NCBI GenBank assembly: GCA_025618425.1
Contig: CM046848.1
Coordinates: 25,234,116-25,298,115, forward strand
Direction: 5' to 3'
DNA length: 64,000 nucleotides
DNA from: Heliocidaris tuberculata
Taxonomy: Eukaryota > Echinodermata > Echinoidea > Camarodonta > Echinometridae
Part shown: positions 1 through 11,700 of the stretch, one piece after another
Position numbering within the stretch: the stretch's first letter is position 1
Layout of the letters: each line of letters opens with the position of its first letter
Notes under the pieces: generated by a model
What the model was told of the DNA's origin: nothing
The model's database searches: none
Seen by the model: the letters and a program-made list of their open reading frames with translations, nothing else
Made by a program: the position numbers and the translations under genes

Positions 1-104
1 GCCCATAACCGAACATAAAATTATTTCACAAATAGCCTACATACACCGCCTCCGTCCCCCGGGTTGCCGTATGAAACCCGTCACCCGCCATGACACTTCC
101 TCCG
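1..104 (-). repeat. DIRS right inverted terminal repeat (partial)
   Basis: Inverted copy of about 6480-6588; both contain the stretches GAACATAAAATTATTTCACA and CGTATGAAACCCGTCAC in opposite orientation. It differs by an inserted base near 39-41 and one near 93. The outer end is outside the window. Confidence 0.9.
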
Positions 105-185
105 AAACCACACACCAAGAGAGCACCCGCAACCAGGACACGCAGACATGTCGCAACTGCGAGGCGAGGGGTAGGAGGGGGGGAC

Positions 186-283
186 ACAGATAGGTGGTCG
201 TATGTACGTAGATAAGAGGATCACTCCTGATCCTCATGATCTACTATCAGTACATCCGACCACCTATCTGTTACAGTATGCTA
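186..283. repeat. DIRS internal complementary region
   Basis: Two arms, 187-208 (ACAGATAGGTGGTCGTATGTAC) and 251-272, are inverted copies of each other, and 238-283 is complementary to the outer left ITR at 6605-6648. In DIRS1-type elements this region carries complements of both termini and is thought to template circle formation during replication. It lies just downstream of the recombinase frame, as expected. Confidence 0.8.
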
Positions 284-340
284 GACCGACACGGACTCAG
301 CGGGAGGCTTGGCTGCGTCTAGCGGTGAAGGAGGGGTGTA

Positions 341-1640
341 TTAGCGGGACTGAGAGGCCGACAGTAGCGCTGCTCGAGAAAACGAGGGTACTGCGGCGGG
401 GATGTCCCGGAGATAAAAGGAGATGAAGGAATTCGGGGAGCGCCAATAAGCTGCCTTCTGAATCTCCTCTACGGACACGCCGTTGAACAGAGCCCAAGAT
501 GCGCTGATCCCCCTGGCATCGTGTGCACGGGGCGACACGCCAGGCGAGAGAGCATCGGGGCCGGCCGCACGAATGGCGGCAACGATCCACTTCGAGATAG
601 TATCTCTCGAAGCCGGTGAAAAAGGCTCTTTCGTAATCACGAAAAGCTGATCACCAGAACGGCATTCCTTAGTGCGCGCCCAATAATACTTGAGAGCGCG
701 CACCGGACACCAGACTTTATCCTCCGTCACCGACGAGAGGGTGGACAGCGGTTGGATAAAAATCTCAACCGGTTGGGAGCTGGCAGTCTGGTTTCTTCGC
801 CACATAGGACGGGTTGGGAATGAGGCGCACCCCCGCGCGTTCCCAACGGACATGCCCCGGCGCCGCCGACAGTGCGTGCAAGGCACTGCGACGCTGGCCG
901 GAGGCAATCGCCAAGAGGAAGACCGCTTTAATGGTTACATCTCTAAGCGAGGCCTCAGCGAGGGGCTCAAAAGGCGCCCTGGCAAGGGCCTCCAGCACCC
1001 GAGGGAGACTCCACGACGGGAGCAATCTCCTAGTCGGGGGGCGCTCCAGGAAAAAAGCGCGGACCAGGCCGGTCAGGGAGGGGGCAGTAGAGACACTGGC
1101 CCCATCCGCGAACCCAGCGTGGATAACGGCAATTGCCGAACGGTAGCCACGGATGGTCGAGACAGTCAGGCCCTTATCGAAAAGGGAAATCAGAAAGTCT
1201 GCGACATCCCTTAGAGGTGCAGAACGGGGATCCACCCCGTGTGATTCGCACCAGCTAAAGTATCCAGCCAAACGGGAATTATAAGATTCCCGGGTGGACT
1301 CCCGTCGGCTGCGAGCGACGAAGGTCGCAGCCCGCTCTGAAAGGCCCGCCTGAGCTCCAGATTCCCTGACAATGGCCAGGCAGTCAGGTGGAGCGTGGCC
1401 GGTCGGGGGTGCAGAGTCCCCGACACTGGCTGGGAGATCAGGTCCGGACGAGCGGGAAGGAGCCTCGGATTCCCCACCAGTAGGCCCGTCAACTCGAGGA
1501 ACCACGTCCTCTTGGGCCACCACGGGGCTATGAGGAGGAGAGTTGCTTGGTCCTGCCTCACCTTCCGCAGAACGCGGGGAATGAGGGCGAATGGCGGAAA
1601 CGCATAACCCCGGAATCCCTTCCACGGGAAGGAGAAGGCG
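341..1640 (-). pseudogene. DIRS tyrosine recombinase, one frameshift
   Basis: Tyrosine recombinases cut and rejoin DNA through a Tyr nucleophile and integrate DIRS circles. The core-binding domain is visible (SRRESTRESYNSRLAGYFSW, then STIRGYRSAIAVIH), followed by the first catalytic Arg (ASGQRRSALHAL). This frame stops at 765. The rest continues in another frame from about 780 to 341 and contains WCPVRALKYYW, the H-x-x-R box (HDARG) and the likely nucleophile Tyr (SFISFYLRDI). The R...HxxR...Y set is therefore complete but split by one frameshift at about 765-785. The 5' limit is approximate, because this frame overlaps the RT ORF. Confidence 0.82.
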
Positions 1641-3283
1641 TCCATCCGCCAGGCTGCCGGGTCCTGCACCCTCGTGCAGTACATCGGCAGCCGTGCGTTC
1701 AACTCCGAGGCAAACAGATCCACATCTAGTGGGGGAAGCTGGCGCACCAGCAGATGCATGACCTGCGGGAGATGCATGACCTGCGGGTGGAGCGTCCACT
1801 CCGAGGGGAGAACCCGGCCCCGGGACAAGAAGTCTGCGATCAGATTGTCCCGGCCCGGAATGTACGACGCAACGGGGAAGACCCCCATGCGTCGGCACCA
1901 CCTCCACAGCTCCGCCGCTAGGGCGTTCAGGCGCGTGGAATGGGTGCCCCCCTGTTTGTTGATATATGCTGCAACGGTGATGTTGTCCGTGCGTATCAAC
2001 ACAGCCCGGCCGCGGATCAGCGGCAGAAAGTGGAGGAGTGACAAGGCAACAGCCTGAAACTCCAGCACATTGATATGTGGGAGGGTGGCCGAGAGGCACC
2101 AGTCCCCATATGCATGCAGGCCCTGACAGTGTCCGCCCCATCCCATGTGGGAGGCATCGGTGGTCACTGTGATGGAGGGCTGCGGGGGCTGCAGGGGGTT
2201 GCCCCTGATCAGAAACTCCGGGCGGCCCCACCGCCAGAGGAGAAGGCGGGCGGCCGGAGGTAGCGGCACAGGCCTCGTCAGGGGGTCCCGTGACGGGCGG
2301 TAGTGCTTGAGAAGATGGATCTGTAGCGGGCGCATGTGCAGCCGGCAGTCCGGCAGCACATCGACCAAGCTCGCCAGGAACCCTAGGAACTGAAGCCAGG
2401 TCCTGGCTGGCACCCGCCGCCTTAGCCGAAGACGGCGGGCGGCGCCCGTAATCGTCGATACCCGCTCCGGGCTGGGACGTGCCAGTTGCCGGGGGATATC
2501 GATCACCGCACCCAGGAAGGTCGGGCACTGCGTGGGCACGAGCTCCGACTTCTCCCAGTTTACGAGGAACCCCAGGTCTTGCACTGTTCTCAACAAAAAA
2601 AGCCAACTGGCGGGAGAGCAGGACCTGGAGCTGGCTACCAGCAGCCAGTCGTCCAGGTAGCAAAAGACCCGCAGGCCTTGCTGCTGGAGGAAGGCCGCCA
2701 CGCACGATACAAGCCTGGTGAATAGGCGTGGTGCGGGCTTCAGGCCGAAGGGTAGGGCGCGGAAGCGGTACACGTTTCCCCCGAACGCGAAGCCCAGCAG
2801 ATCTCTGGAGGCTGGGGCGATGGGGACGTGATGATAGGCATCCTTCAGATCTATAGATACTGCCCAATCGCCTGGCTTGAGGCACGGGAGTATGGAAGCC
2901 AGGGTCTCCATACGGAAGTGCTCCGTATTGATGTGTCGGTTGATTCTCTTGAGATTTAGAATCAAGCGGAACTTCCCCGAGCGCTTGGGGACAAGGAATA
3001 TGGGGGAAAGGCATAACCGCGGATGATCGCGGGTCCTTTCCACCGCCCCCTTCGCAAGCAAGGCGGCGATCTCGGCCGCCATGGCTCGACGCAGAAGCGG
3101 AGACATGCGAGGGGATGGAAGACGGACGACGCCTCCGGGCAGGGGGGTGGCTAACTCGACGGAGAAGCCACCGCCGACAACGGAGAGAACGAAGGCGTCG
3201 TCCGTTATGGCCGCCCAGGCCAGCTGGAAGGCCTGAAGGCGGCCGCCCACCCCGGAGGGGGGGCCCTGAAGCGCTCGGGGCAA
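1211..3283 (-). CDS. DIRS reverse transcriptase / RNase H / methyltransferase-like polyprotein
   Basis: An uninterrupted 690-codon frame. Reverse transcriptase motifs appear in order: FLVPKRSGKFRL (about residue 96), SIDLKDAYHH (143-152, first catalytic Asp), LPFGLKPAP (177-185) and the YLDD box (209-212), followed by WLLVA, the form typical of DIRS/Ngaro enzymes. RNase H follows, with TTDAS (Asp376), NVLEF (Glu408), RTDN (Asp433) and DFLSR (Asp484). The C-terminal part (from about 520, DVDLFASELNARLP, then IAPWWPKRTW) matches the region annotated as Dam-like methyltransferase in DIRS elements. The frame overlaps the recombinase ORF at its 3' end, normal for this class. An 18-bp direct duplication at 1754-1789 duplicates a VMHLPQ-like segment. 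The start codon is uncertain. Confidence 0.9.
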   Translation of the reverse strand: MPRALQGPPSGVGGRLQAFQLAWAAITDDAFVLSVVGGGFSVELATPLPGGVVRLPSPRMSPLLRRAMAAEIAALLAKGAVERTRDHPRLCLSPIFLVPKRSGKFRLILNLKRINRHINTEHFRMETLASILPCLKPGDWAVSIDLKDAYHHVPIAPASRDLLGFAFGGNVYRFRALPFGLKPAPRLFTRLVSCVAAFLQQQGLRVFCYLDDWLLVASSRSCSPASWLFLLRTVQDLGFLVNWEKSELVPTQCPTFLGAVIDIPRQLARPSPERVSTITGAARRLRLRRRVPARTWLQFLGFLASLVDVLPDCRLHMRPLQIHLLKHYRPSRDPLTRPVPLPPAARLLLWRWGRPEFLIRGNPLQPPQPSITVTTDASHMGWGGHCQGLHAYGDWCLSATLPHINVLEFQAVALSLLHFLPLIRGRAVLIRTDNITVAAYINKQGGTHSTRLNALAAELWRWCRRMGVFPVASYIPGRDNLIADFLSRGRVLPSEWTLHPQVMHLPQVMHLLVRQLPPLDVDLFASELNARLPMYCTRVQDPAAWRMDAFSFPWKGFRGYAFPPFALIPRVLRKVRQDQATLLLIAPWWPKRTWFLELTGLLVGNPRLLPARPDLISQPVSGTLHPRPATLHLTAWPLSGNLELRRAFQSGLRPSSLAADGSPPGNLIIPVWLDTLAGANHTGWIPVLHL

Positions 3284-3412
3284 GGAGTCAAAAGCCGCCG
3301 CGGCCCTTGTCGGCCGGGCGGGTAGACCCCCGCTGCTTGCCTCTACCCCTGCGGTTACGGCGCCCCCGGTTTGTGGCCCGGCGGGTCGTCTGTGGGGGAG
3401 GCATAGTCACCG

Positions 3413-5734
3413 TCACACGCTGGGGGGCCGACGCCTGTGGCCGGCGCGGGGCGATCCCCGGGGACGGTTAGGTCGAGCCTGAACTGATATCAGCTGACCT
3501 GCTAACTCTCGCGCCTGCTGGCAACGGGTTAGCGCCTCCTTGATGCGGGGCGCGAACTGGCCAGAGAAAAGGAACGGCCCTTCGAATGGCATCCCACTCG
3601 TGAGCTGCGTCCTTTGCCTCACCGGGAACCCGAGGGCCTCGAGGGCCAGGTCCCGGCGTCGGCGAGTAGTGAAGAGTGCGGTACGCGTGGACTGCTTCCA
3701 TAGATGCTCCGAGATGGACATGAGGAGCGAGTCCAAGAGCTGGCGGTCCTCGGGGGAGACCCGGAGGTCATCCGCCTGTACAGCCAGGTTCGTTAACGCC
3801 CCGGCATAAGCCGCTAGACGCATCGAGGACCTTGCTAGGACCGACAAGTGCGTCCACCGCATATCTTCTTCAAGAAAGGCGCGACGGCGGAGAGGATTGG
3901 CCCTGCCTACATAATCCCCGAGAGCTAGGAGCTCCGGGGAGAGGGTCTCGGGCTCGAGGTAGCGGGCCATGTCCGCGGGCTGAAAAGCAAAAGCCCGACG
4001 CAGGCCGGCGAGGCCCCTCTTAGGGGGCGGCTCCCGGGCGATACGCCCGTACTCCTCCTTGAAGTCTGCCGTGAGGGGGATACCGGGCTGAGCCCCGGCT
4101 CCCCTCGGAACAGCCGGGACGCCGGGGGTTGTTGTTCGCCGGGTCCGGGCGAACCGTATAGAATTCTTCGAGGTATCGAAGAAGTAAGGCCTCCGCCTCC
4201 TCACTGAGATGCCTCAACCCAGGCGGGGCTTCAGTCCCTGTAAGGGACGGCGCCGCTGAGGAGGCCGACATCGAATCCCACCCAGAAGTAGAGGGTTCGG
4301 ACTCGGTCGCTGTAGGAGACTCATACAGCTCAGAGAGGAGAGGCATGGGCGGGGTAGGCGTCGGTAGCGGGAGGGGAACCTCCGCTGGCGGCACGCTATA
4401 ACCCGCCGGAGCTCGGGTCACCAGGCCCGGGGAAGGGCGGGGGAGCCGAGGCTGGGATGCAGTACCCGCCTGGAGCAGGGGGAACTCATCCGTAAGGGCT
4501 GTGCCTGCAGACGAGGCTAGGCCACCGGCGGCCGTAGTCTGGTCAAACAAAGGCACCGGGCGACCATCCGCCCGCGCAGGGAAAGTCTCTTCCCCGGGCG
4601 GAGCACCCAGCGCCGCCGGGGCGCGGCTCGCGCCCGCCCGCTGGCGGGGGAGCGGCCCTTCCGGCGCAGTAGCGGGTAAGGAGGGGGCAGTAGCGGCTGC
4701 AGGCAAGTCAGCCGACTGGCCTGTAAACGCCCAGCCGCGGTTCTCAGCCAACCGGCTCATCATAGCGAAGAGCTCGGCCTCGCTAGGCTGAGATTTGCCC
4801 ACCTTCTTCTTCTTCTTACCCGTCTTCTTAGTCCTCTTTGCCGAGGGAGAAGTCGATGGGGCAGAAGCGGACCGCTTCCTGGACTTCTTCTTCCTCTTAA
4901 GAGTCGCCCGGGGCGAGCCCTGGGGCTGTCCCGCCGGCGGCGGAGTGCCGTGGAGGAAGCCTCGTAGAGCTGCCAGTCCCAGGCGGGAGCCTCGACCGGC
5001 GCCGCCTGGCTAGGCGGGGCGGGGAGAGCTCCAAGGGTGGTAGCTACCGGCCTACGAGAGGTCCGGGTGCTCAAAACCCTGGAGACCTGGGAGGTAGTCG
5101 GCTGAGAAGTAGCAGCCGCTACTCCCCCGCTCTCATACCCCACGGGCAGCCCGGTCGGGCCGGGGGGGGGGGGGAGCGGACAGGGCCATGGCTAGGAGCC
5201 GCTCTAGCAGCAGGAGTGACCAGGCGGTCAGTGCTGCGAGCGGCCGGGGCGGGGGCGGCTCTCACGAGCGAGGACGCTCGGAGCGGCTCCCCGGCGCTCT
5301 CTAACCCCTGGGTCAGTTGGATAGGACCGGGGGGAGAGCGGGTGGTAGAGCTCCGGTCATGGCGCCATGGCCTGCACTCCTCCTCCTCCGACTCGCTGCC
5401 CCGGAGGCGAGAAGCTCAAGGGGAGCGTCGGCTGGGCGGACCCTCTACCCTCCGGCGCAAGCGCCGGTAAAGGCTCTCCCTCTACAGGGGGATCCCGGGC
5501 GGGAAGCCCTAAATCCGGCGGCCTGGCGGCCGCGGAAGGGACCAGGGCTTTAGGAGCCCTCTGGATCGGGGGGTGGGAAGTTAGCCAAGCCTCTAGCTGA
5601 GCCCAAGTAGGCTCAGACCAAACGGAGCATACCGCACAGGGATCGGGACGGGTGCATCGCCTGTGCAGTGGGCAACACGCGTGCACGTCCCAGTCCGGCA
5701 ATCCCCGGCGGCAGACCTGACATCTAAGAGTCAT
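3413..5734 (-). pseudogene. DIRS Gag-like ORF, frameshifted
   Basis: The putative start is at 5734. The N-terminal part (to about 5357) is Cys-rich, with paired CxxC-type spacings (LRCQVCRRGL, HACCPLHRRC, CAVCSVW), as in Gag proteins of vertebrate and sea urchin DIRS elements. Coding continues in the same frame at 5143-4760, then shifts to another frame at 4802-4020 (Pro/Ala-rich), then back at 4204-3413. The last segment carries the conserved alpha-helical part (SISEHLWKQSTRTAL, MPFEGPFLFSGQF). The breaks fall near a G run at 5161-5173 and near 4800 and 4200. A single intact protein cannot be read, so this is a decayed gag, or one with assembly indels at homopolymers. Confidence 0.75.
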
Positions 5735-6479
5735 ACCTGTAAGGGGAAAGGACTCAGTTAGACACAGAACATATATATAAACAAAAAATATGTATTACCA
5801 AGTCAATTGTAAACAAAAAAGAAATTTGTGTACAAGACAAGGGGCGGGAATTAAAGAGCGCTGTGCCAACAAGATAGATCTACATTGACGGCAGAGCGCT
5901 ACAAACGCCTAGGAAAGAACATGAAATTAAAACATGTACCAAAAAAGCCCAGAAACCCATGTCTACATAAATGATGTGCATTTTGGACCGGGCGGCTTGC
6001 CATAGGCGAAAAATCAAATCTGGCGGCATTTGGCCTGCCATACAAAAAATTTTTCTCAAAGTTTCCAATTTCAACCAAACGGTGGAAAACACTAAAAAAC
6101 TAACTCCCGGGACTACTAAATGTCCAACGAGAGGAGAAAAATCTAAACAAAAGCGACCAGAAGGCCGTACAATGGTAGGCAAAGCAGAACAGGGGAGAAT
6201 CGAGCCAGCACAAGCCACGCTCCGAAGCCGCGGTGCATACAACACACAGTGTGTGTGAAGCAACGCAACTCAAACGAAGTCGGCACAAAGCCGAAACAAA
6301 AGCCTGATTTTCCCCTTTTCCGCCGATACAAAGTATCTAAAACGAATTGCTAGCCTAAAACAACAATCAAAAGAATAGAAAATGGAAAGAACTGGCCTGA
6401 TTGTTGGTAATCTGCGTCGGATGGCGACGGATTTAGGGAGCAATCACAAAAAACGTCTTGTTCGTATAGGGTGCGAACA

Positions 6480-6650
6480 GGAAGGAGGAAGTGTCATGGC
6501 GGTGTGACGGGTTTCATACGGCAACCCGGGGGACGGAGGCGGTGTATGGTAGGCTATTTGTGAAATAATTTTATGTTCGGTTATGGGCAATTATAGGATA
6601 TAATAGCATACTGTAACAGATAGGTGGTCGGATGTACTGATAGTAGATAA
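6480..6650 (-). repeat. DIRS left inverted terminal repeat
   Basis: Complete 5' ITR of the minus-strand element. The inner part (6480-6588) matches bases 104-1 inverted. The outer part (about 6605-6648, containing ACAGATAGGTGGTCGGATGT) is complementary to 238-283 in the internal complementary region, which fixes the outer end of the element near 6650. Confidence 0.88.
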
Positions 6651-6731
6651 TTTCTTCTTTAAGCTGTAATTATCAATAATTCTAACTGAATATTGGTTCA
6701 TATAACACTCTGAAACAGCAGACTTGAAAAA

Positions 6732-8024
6732 ACAAGTGAATGAGTAAATTACGCAATGCGTAATAAATGTCCCCGCCGGAAGTGCAGATCTGTGGAAATT
6801 AACTAGCCTGAACCTTAAAACTGAATACCAACAATGCATGTATACAACTGAAATATAAAACATGAAAACATTATGAACCTTCAGCCATTTTGAATAAATT
6901 TGCATAAATTTGCATGAATAATGAATTTCAAAATTCTGTGTAGAAGTTTGGAAGCCCCCACCCAGCCCTATCAGATAAAACAATCGGAATCAAAATCCTA
7001 TGTGAAATAGAGAAGTAGCATTTTTTGTCAATTTTGAATAAATTTGCATAAATTTGCATAATTAATGAATTTCAAAATTCTGTGTAGAAGTTTGGAAGCC
7101 CCCACCCTGCCCTATCAGATAAAACAATCGGAATCAAAATCCGATGTGAAATAGAGGAGAAGTAGCATTTTTCGTCAATTTTGAATAAATTTGCATAAAT
7201 TTGCATAATCAATGAATTTCAAAATTCTGTGTAGAAGTTTGGAAGCCCCCACCCTGCCCTATCAGATAAAACAATCGGAATCAAAATCCGATGTGAAATA
7301 GAGGAGTAGCATTTTTTGTCAATTTTGAATAAATTTGCATAAATATGCATAATTAATGAATTTCAAAATTCTGTGTAGAAGTTTGGAAGCCCCCACCCAG
7401 CCCTATCAGATAAAACAATCGGAATCAAAATCCGATGTGAAATAGAGGAGAAGTAGCATTTTTCGTCAATTTTGAATAAATTTGCATAAATTTGCATAAT
7501 TAATGAATTTCAAAATTCTGTGTAGAAGTTTGGAAGCCCCCACCCAGCCCTATCAAATAAAACAATCGGAATCAAAATCCGATGTGAAATAGAGGAGAAG
7601 TAGCATTTTTCGTCAATTTTGAATAAATTTGCATAAATTTGCATAATTAATGAATTTCAAAATTCTGTGTAGAAGTTTGGAAGCCCCCACCCAGCCCTAT
7701 CAGATAAAACAATCGGAATCAAAATCCGATGTGAAATAGAGGAGAAGTAGCATTTTTCGTCAATTTTGAATAAATTTGCATAAATTTGCATAATTAATGA
7801 ATTTCAAAATTCTGTGTAGAAGTTTGGTAGCCCCCACCCAGCCCTATCAGATAAAACAATCGGAATCAAAATCGGCCAAGAAATGACGGAGAAGTAGCAT
7901 TTTCTAACATTTGAGCACACACGGACAGACGGACGGACGGACGGACGGACGGACACACACACACACGCACACACGTACGGAGCCCGTTTCATAGTCCCCT
8001 CGCGAACTTCGTTCGGCGGGGACA
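6732..8024 (+). mobile_element. Pearl/HINE-like non-autonomous Helentron, seven core repeats
   Basis: The order is a unique left part with GTCCCCGCCGG at 6770, seven tandem units of 144-147 bp starting near 6888, 7032, 7179, 7323, 7470, 7617 and 7764, an (ACGG)n plus (AC)n microsatellite at 7919-7976, and a right end TCGCGAACTTCGTTCGGCGG then GGAC, whose terminal CGGCGGGGAC is inverted relative to the left GTCCCCGCCG. This is the architecture described for bivalve pearl elements and Helentron-associated interspersed elements. The right end can form a hairpin (CGCGAACTTCGTTCG). A second copy with three units is at 10217-10964. Classification rests on architecture only. Confidence 0.75.
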
Positions 8025-8705
8025 AAAAACAATAAAAAAGTTCAAGTTGAAAAACAAAGAAATATATTACATGAAAAAACATAGATTTACATTAAAAAAG
8101 CAATGGATTTGTGCTCTTTATGTTATTCTTGAGGTCTGTGCAAAATTTTACAGCGATCGGTCATGTCACAGCCAAGATCAGGCCCCCCCCCCCATCAGAG
8201 AGGAGCTTGAAATAGCCCAATACAGTTAAGCTTAAAAAGAAAGTCTGATAGCACTGAATCTAAAACTCTTCACAAGAAAGGGGAGGGAAGGGGAAGGGGA
8301 AATAAAGAACCCTGAAATATGGTCTAAACTTCTAGCAACCCACCTGTCTAAATTGACATCCTGTCTATAAAGACCCCACCCTCTTTTATTTTTTGATGGG
8401 GAGGGGGGGGGGGGGGTAGTTACCCTTGAACAATGTTTCTCATTGAAACACATAAAAGGAACCTGTACCCAGGAATACCACTCAGAATTGATAAAAGAAA
8501 GTAGGAAAAATCATCCAGAATGGGCCCTTTTGTACATAAAAAGTGGTTTTCTATGGCTAAAAATATGTTGAAAGAGTAGAAATTCCTACTTTTGTCTGAA
8601 AAGTGGCATCCCTGCCTGTACCTAAAGTCCACCAGACAAAACAGACTGTCTTTGTCTTCCTTGAGCAGTCTCTCTATGCACATTTTACTGTACAAGAATA
8701 GTTAC
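8025..8705. other. ACBD6 intron remainder with poly-C/poly-G tracts
   Basis: Intronic to ACBD6. It holds short C and G homopolymer runs (8188-8194, 8404-8416) and no recognisable exon. The ACBD6 donor is at 8704-8705. Confidence 0.5.
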
Positions 8706-11700
8706 CATAATGAAGCGGGGTTTGGCCATCTGGATCCAGTGCATTCACCTTGACCCCTCGTTCTAGAAGTAGTGTTACGACCTCCAGGTGACCCCTGTCG
8801 CACGCCCAATGGAGTAGGGTCAAACCCTCCTCATCCACTTGGTCGATGTTGGCGCCCTCGTTGGACAGAAGAAGCCTCACTTGTTCGACCTCACCCTCCT
8901 TGCACCAGTCAAAAATGGATTTCTCTTGGTCACTTGAAAACAAAAACACAGGACATGGAATATGTTAAACATGTAAAATAACATTACCGTTCTCATTAAA
9001 AGATGGTAATAGTCGTCCTAACATAGAGACTGAGAATGTTGATTTAAACCTTAACTCCATGGTGTTTTTTTAGAGGTAATCACCTTTAACCCTTTCAGGA
9101 CAGAAATTATTTACGGGCTAAATTGATCACATTTTGCTCTTCAAATTGGCAACAATAATATTTTTCTTTTAGTACTACAAGATTGTAATAAGGGGTAATG
9201 TCTTTGAAAACAATATACATGGTTAAAAGAATTGGCGAAAAGTTGAAAAAGTTGCCAATTTTGATAAAAAACAATGATTTTGAACCTCTCCATGTGTTGC
9301 CAATTTAAGAATTTTAAATCTTATTCTCCTTTTTAAAATTCCTGGGATCAAACACAATATTGTCATGTAACAAAAATGGATACAGTGTGTGCAGAAATTT
9401 TTGCTCTTTCTACTCATGTATCCAGTATATTTTTCAGGGCTCTGAATCAAAAGTTATTGAGCCCAACCACAAAATGTGGTCAATTGTCTCGAAAGGGTTA
9501 AGTGAAATTTTACCAGGCCCAGGTCTTAAAAAATGTCTTCACTGTAATTCAGCAACCATTTCCCTCACTCTTCTCTTTCATCTTTTCCTTTGCTTTCCTC
9601 AAGAAGATGTAATTGTATTCTCATAATCTGCTCACAAGCAACATTTGACATTTAAAATACCTTGGCTCTTACAATGTAAATTAAAACAGACCCGGGTCCC
9701 GCAACACAAAGGTTTGCAATCAATTGCAAATTTGAAACAACGATTCTGATTGGTTAATGGTCAGCCTTTTGAACAATGTGTGCATGCAATAATGATCCTG
9801 ATTGGCCATTGCCATTTTGCAATTGATTGCAAGCCTTTGTGTTACGGTGCCCAGGCCATTTACACAAATTCAAACACATTTTCCCCCAATGCTTGGCTGT
9901 TACAAATCATACCTCAATTCCTCTTCTTCTTCGGCAAGCATGGTACTAACTCCAACACCCAAACCTCTGGAAGACGACCTCTGACCTTCGACCTTTGAGC
10001 TCCAGTCTGGGTCAACTTCATCCATTGCTTCGATGTACTCTGTCATGGCCTGTTCTGTGCTCATGTTCTTCAAGGCATTCCATGCATCCCTGCAGGTGAT
10101 AATTAGTAAAGATTAAAGGGCAATTCAACCATGGTAATAAGATGATTTATGTGGAAGCAGAAAAATAAGAAAAACAGGATGGTAAAAGTTTGAAAAAAAT
10201 CGGACAAAAAATAAAACAAGTGAATGAGTAAATTACACAATGCGTAATAAATGTCCCCGCCGGAAGTGCAGATCTGTGGAAATTAACTAGCCTGAACCTT
10301 AAAACTTCAGTGAAAAACTTTAGTGAATAAAATAATAATGTTACTGCATGCAAAAGAAGAGAATACCAACAATGCATGTATACAACTGAAATATAAAACA
10401 TGAAAACATAATGAACCTTCAGCCATTTTGAATAAATTTGCATAAATTTGCATGAATAATGAATTTCAAAATTCTGTGTAGAAGTTTGGAAGCCCCCACC
10501 CAGCCCTATCAGATAAAACAATCGGAATCAAAATCCGATGTGAAATAGAGAAGTAGCATTTTTCGTCAATTTTGAATAAATTTGCATAAATTTGCATAAT
10601 TAATGAATTTCAAAATTCTGTGTAGAAGTTTGGAAGCCCCCACCCAGCCCTATCAGATAAAACAATCGGAATCAAAATCCGATGTGAAATAGAGAGGTAG
10701 CATTTCTCGTCAATTTTGAATAAATTTGCATGAATTTGCATAATTAATGAATTTCACGATTCTGTGTAGAAGTTTGGAAGCCCTCACCAAGCCCTATCAG
10801 ATAAAACAATCAGAATCAAAATCAGCCAAGAAATGACGGAGAAGTAGCATTTTCTAACATTTGAGCACACACGGACAGACGGACGGATGGACACACACAC
10901 ACACGCACACACGACGAACGGAGCCCATTTCATAGTCCCCTCGCGAACTTCGTTCGGCGGGGACAATAAAGTTATGGATATTTGAAAAATGAGATCACTA
11001 CATCTATAAAAATCTCAAATTGGCAATTTGGTGAGTCGATTGTGACATACTTGTGGACAACTCTCCTGTTTGTCATACACAAAAATATCATTCATTTGTG
11101 GGTTTTCTCCGAAGTGCCTTTACCCTCGGGGCAGCACTTATATATAAAATATATTCGAGATAGCACATTGTTATAGGTCCTCATGAAAGAAAAAGATACT
11201 GAGTAATACATTTTTTTCTTAAATGACATTTTAGTCATTTTGTGCGTTGGAGCGAATGGGGAGTTGTCACAGTGACATTACCTATTCGGCCAATTCGAAA
11301 TTCCTGTATGTATAGTGATTACAACTTTAACAAATTCATAACTTTCTTATTGCTTGTCCGATTGTTCCCTTTAATGATTCTACTAATAAAAAGTGTAACC
11401 TGATGAAAAGTCAAGAGTGAGAATGGCACTCCAATATTTATAAGCTCCGGTGACCTGTCAACTGCTCCAGGATTTATGTCATCCAAAACTACAGGATTAG
11501 GGTTAGGGTTGCAATCTGGTTTTAAAGGGCAATCTAACCTTGGTAATAAGATGATTTGTGTGAAAGCAGAGAAATAAGAAAAACAGGATGGTGAAAGTTT
11601 GAAAGAAATCGGACAAGGATTAAGAAAGTTATGGATGTTTGAAAAATGAGATCACTGCATCTATGCGAATCTCAAATTGGCAATTTGGTGAGTCAATTGT

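Larger units (their letters stand above)
1..6650 (-). mobile_element. DIRS-type retrotransposon, cut at the window's left edge
   Basis: The element reads right to left: inverted terminal repeat (ITR), Gag, reverse transcriptase/RNase H/methyltransferase-like ORF, tyrosine recombinase, internal complementary region, second ITR. This is the order known for DIRS1-like elements, which carry a tyrosine recombinase instead of an integrase and make no target-site duplication. Bases 1-104 are the reverse complement of about 6480-6588 with only small indels. The outer 60 or so bases of the ITR (6589-6650) have no partner inside the window, so the element continues past base 1. It is visibly GC-rich against AT-rich flanks. 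Gag and recombinase frames are broken, so this copy is probably inactive. It is on the same strand as ACBD6 and may sit in a downstream ACBD6 intron. Confidence 0.93.

Noticed and set aside
1395..2263. Plus-strand frames across the DIRS element
   Set aside because: Shadow frames of the GC-rich minus-strand RT and recombinase genes.
10147..10521. 124-codon minus-strand frame, with a near copy at 6591-6983
   Set aside because: Both are translations of the left part of the Helentron-like repeat.
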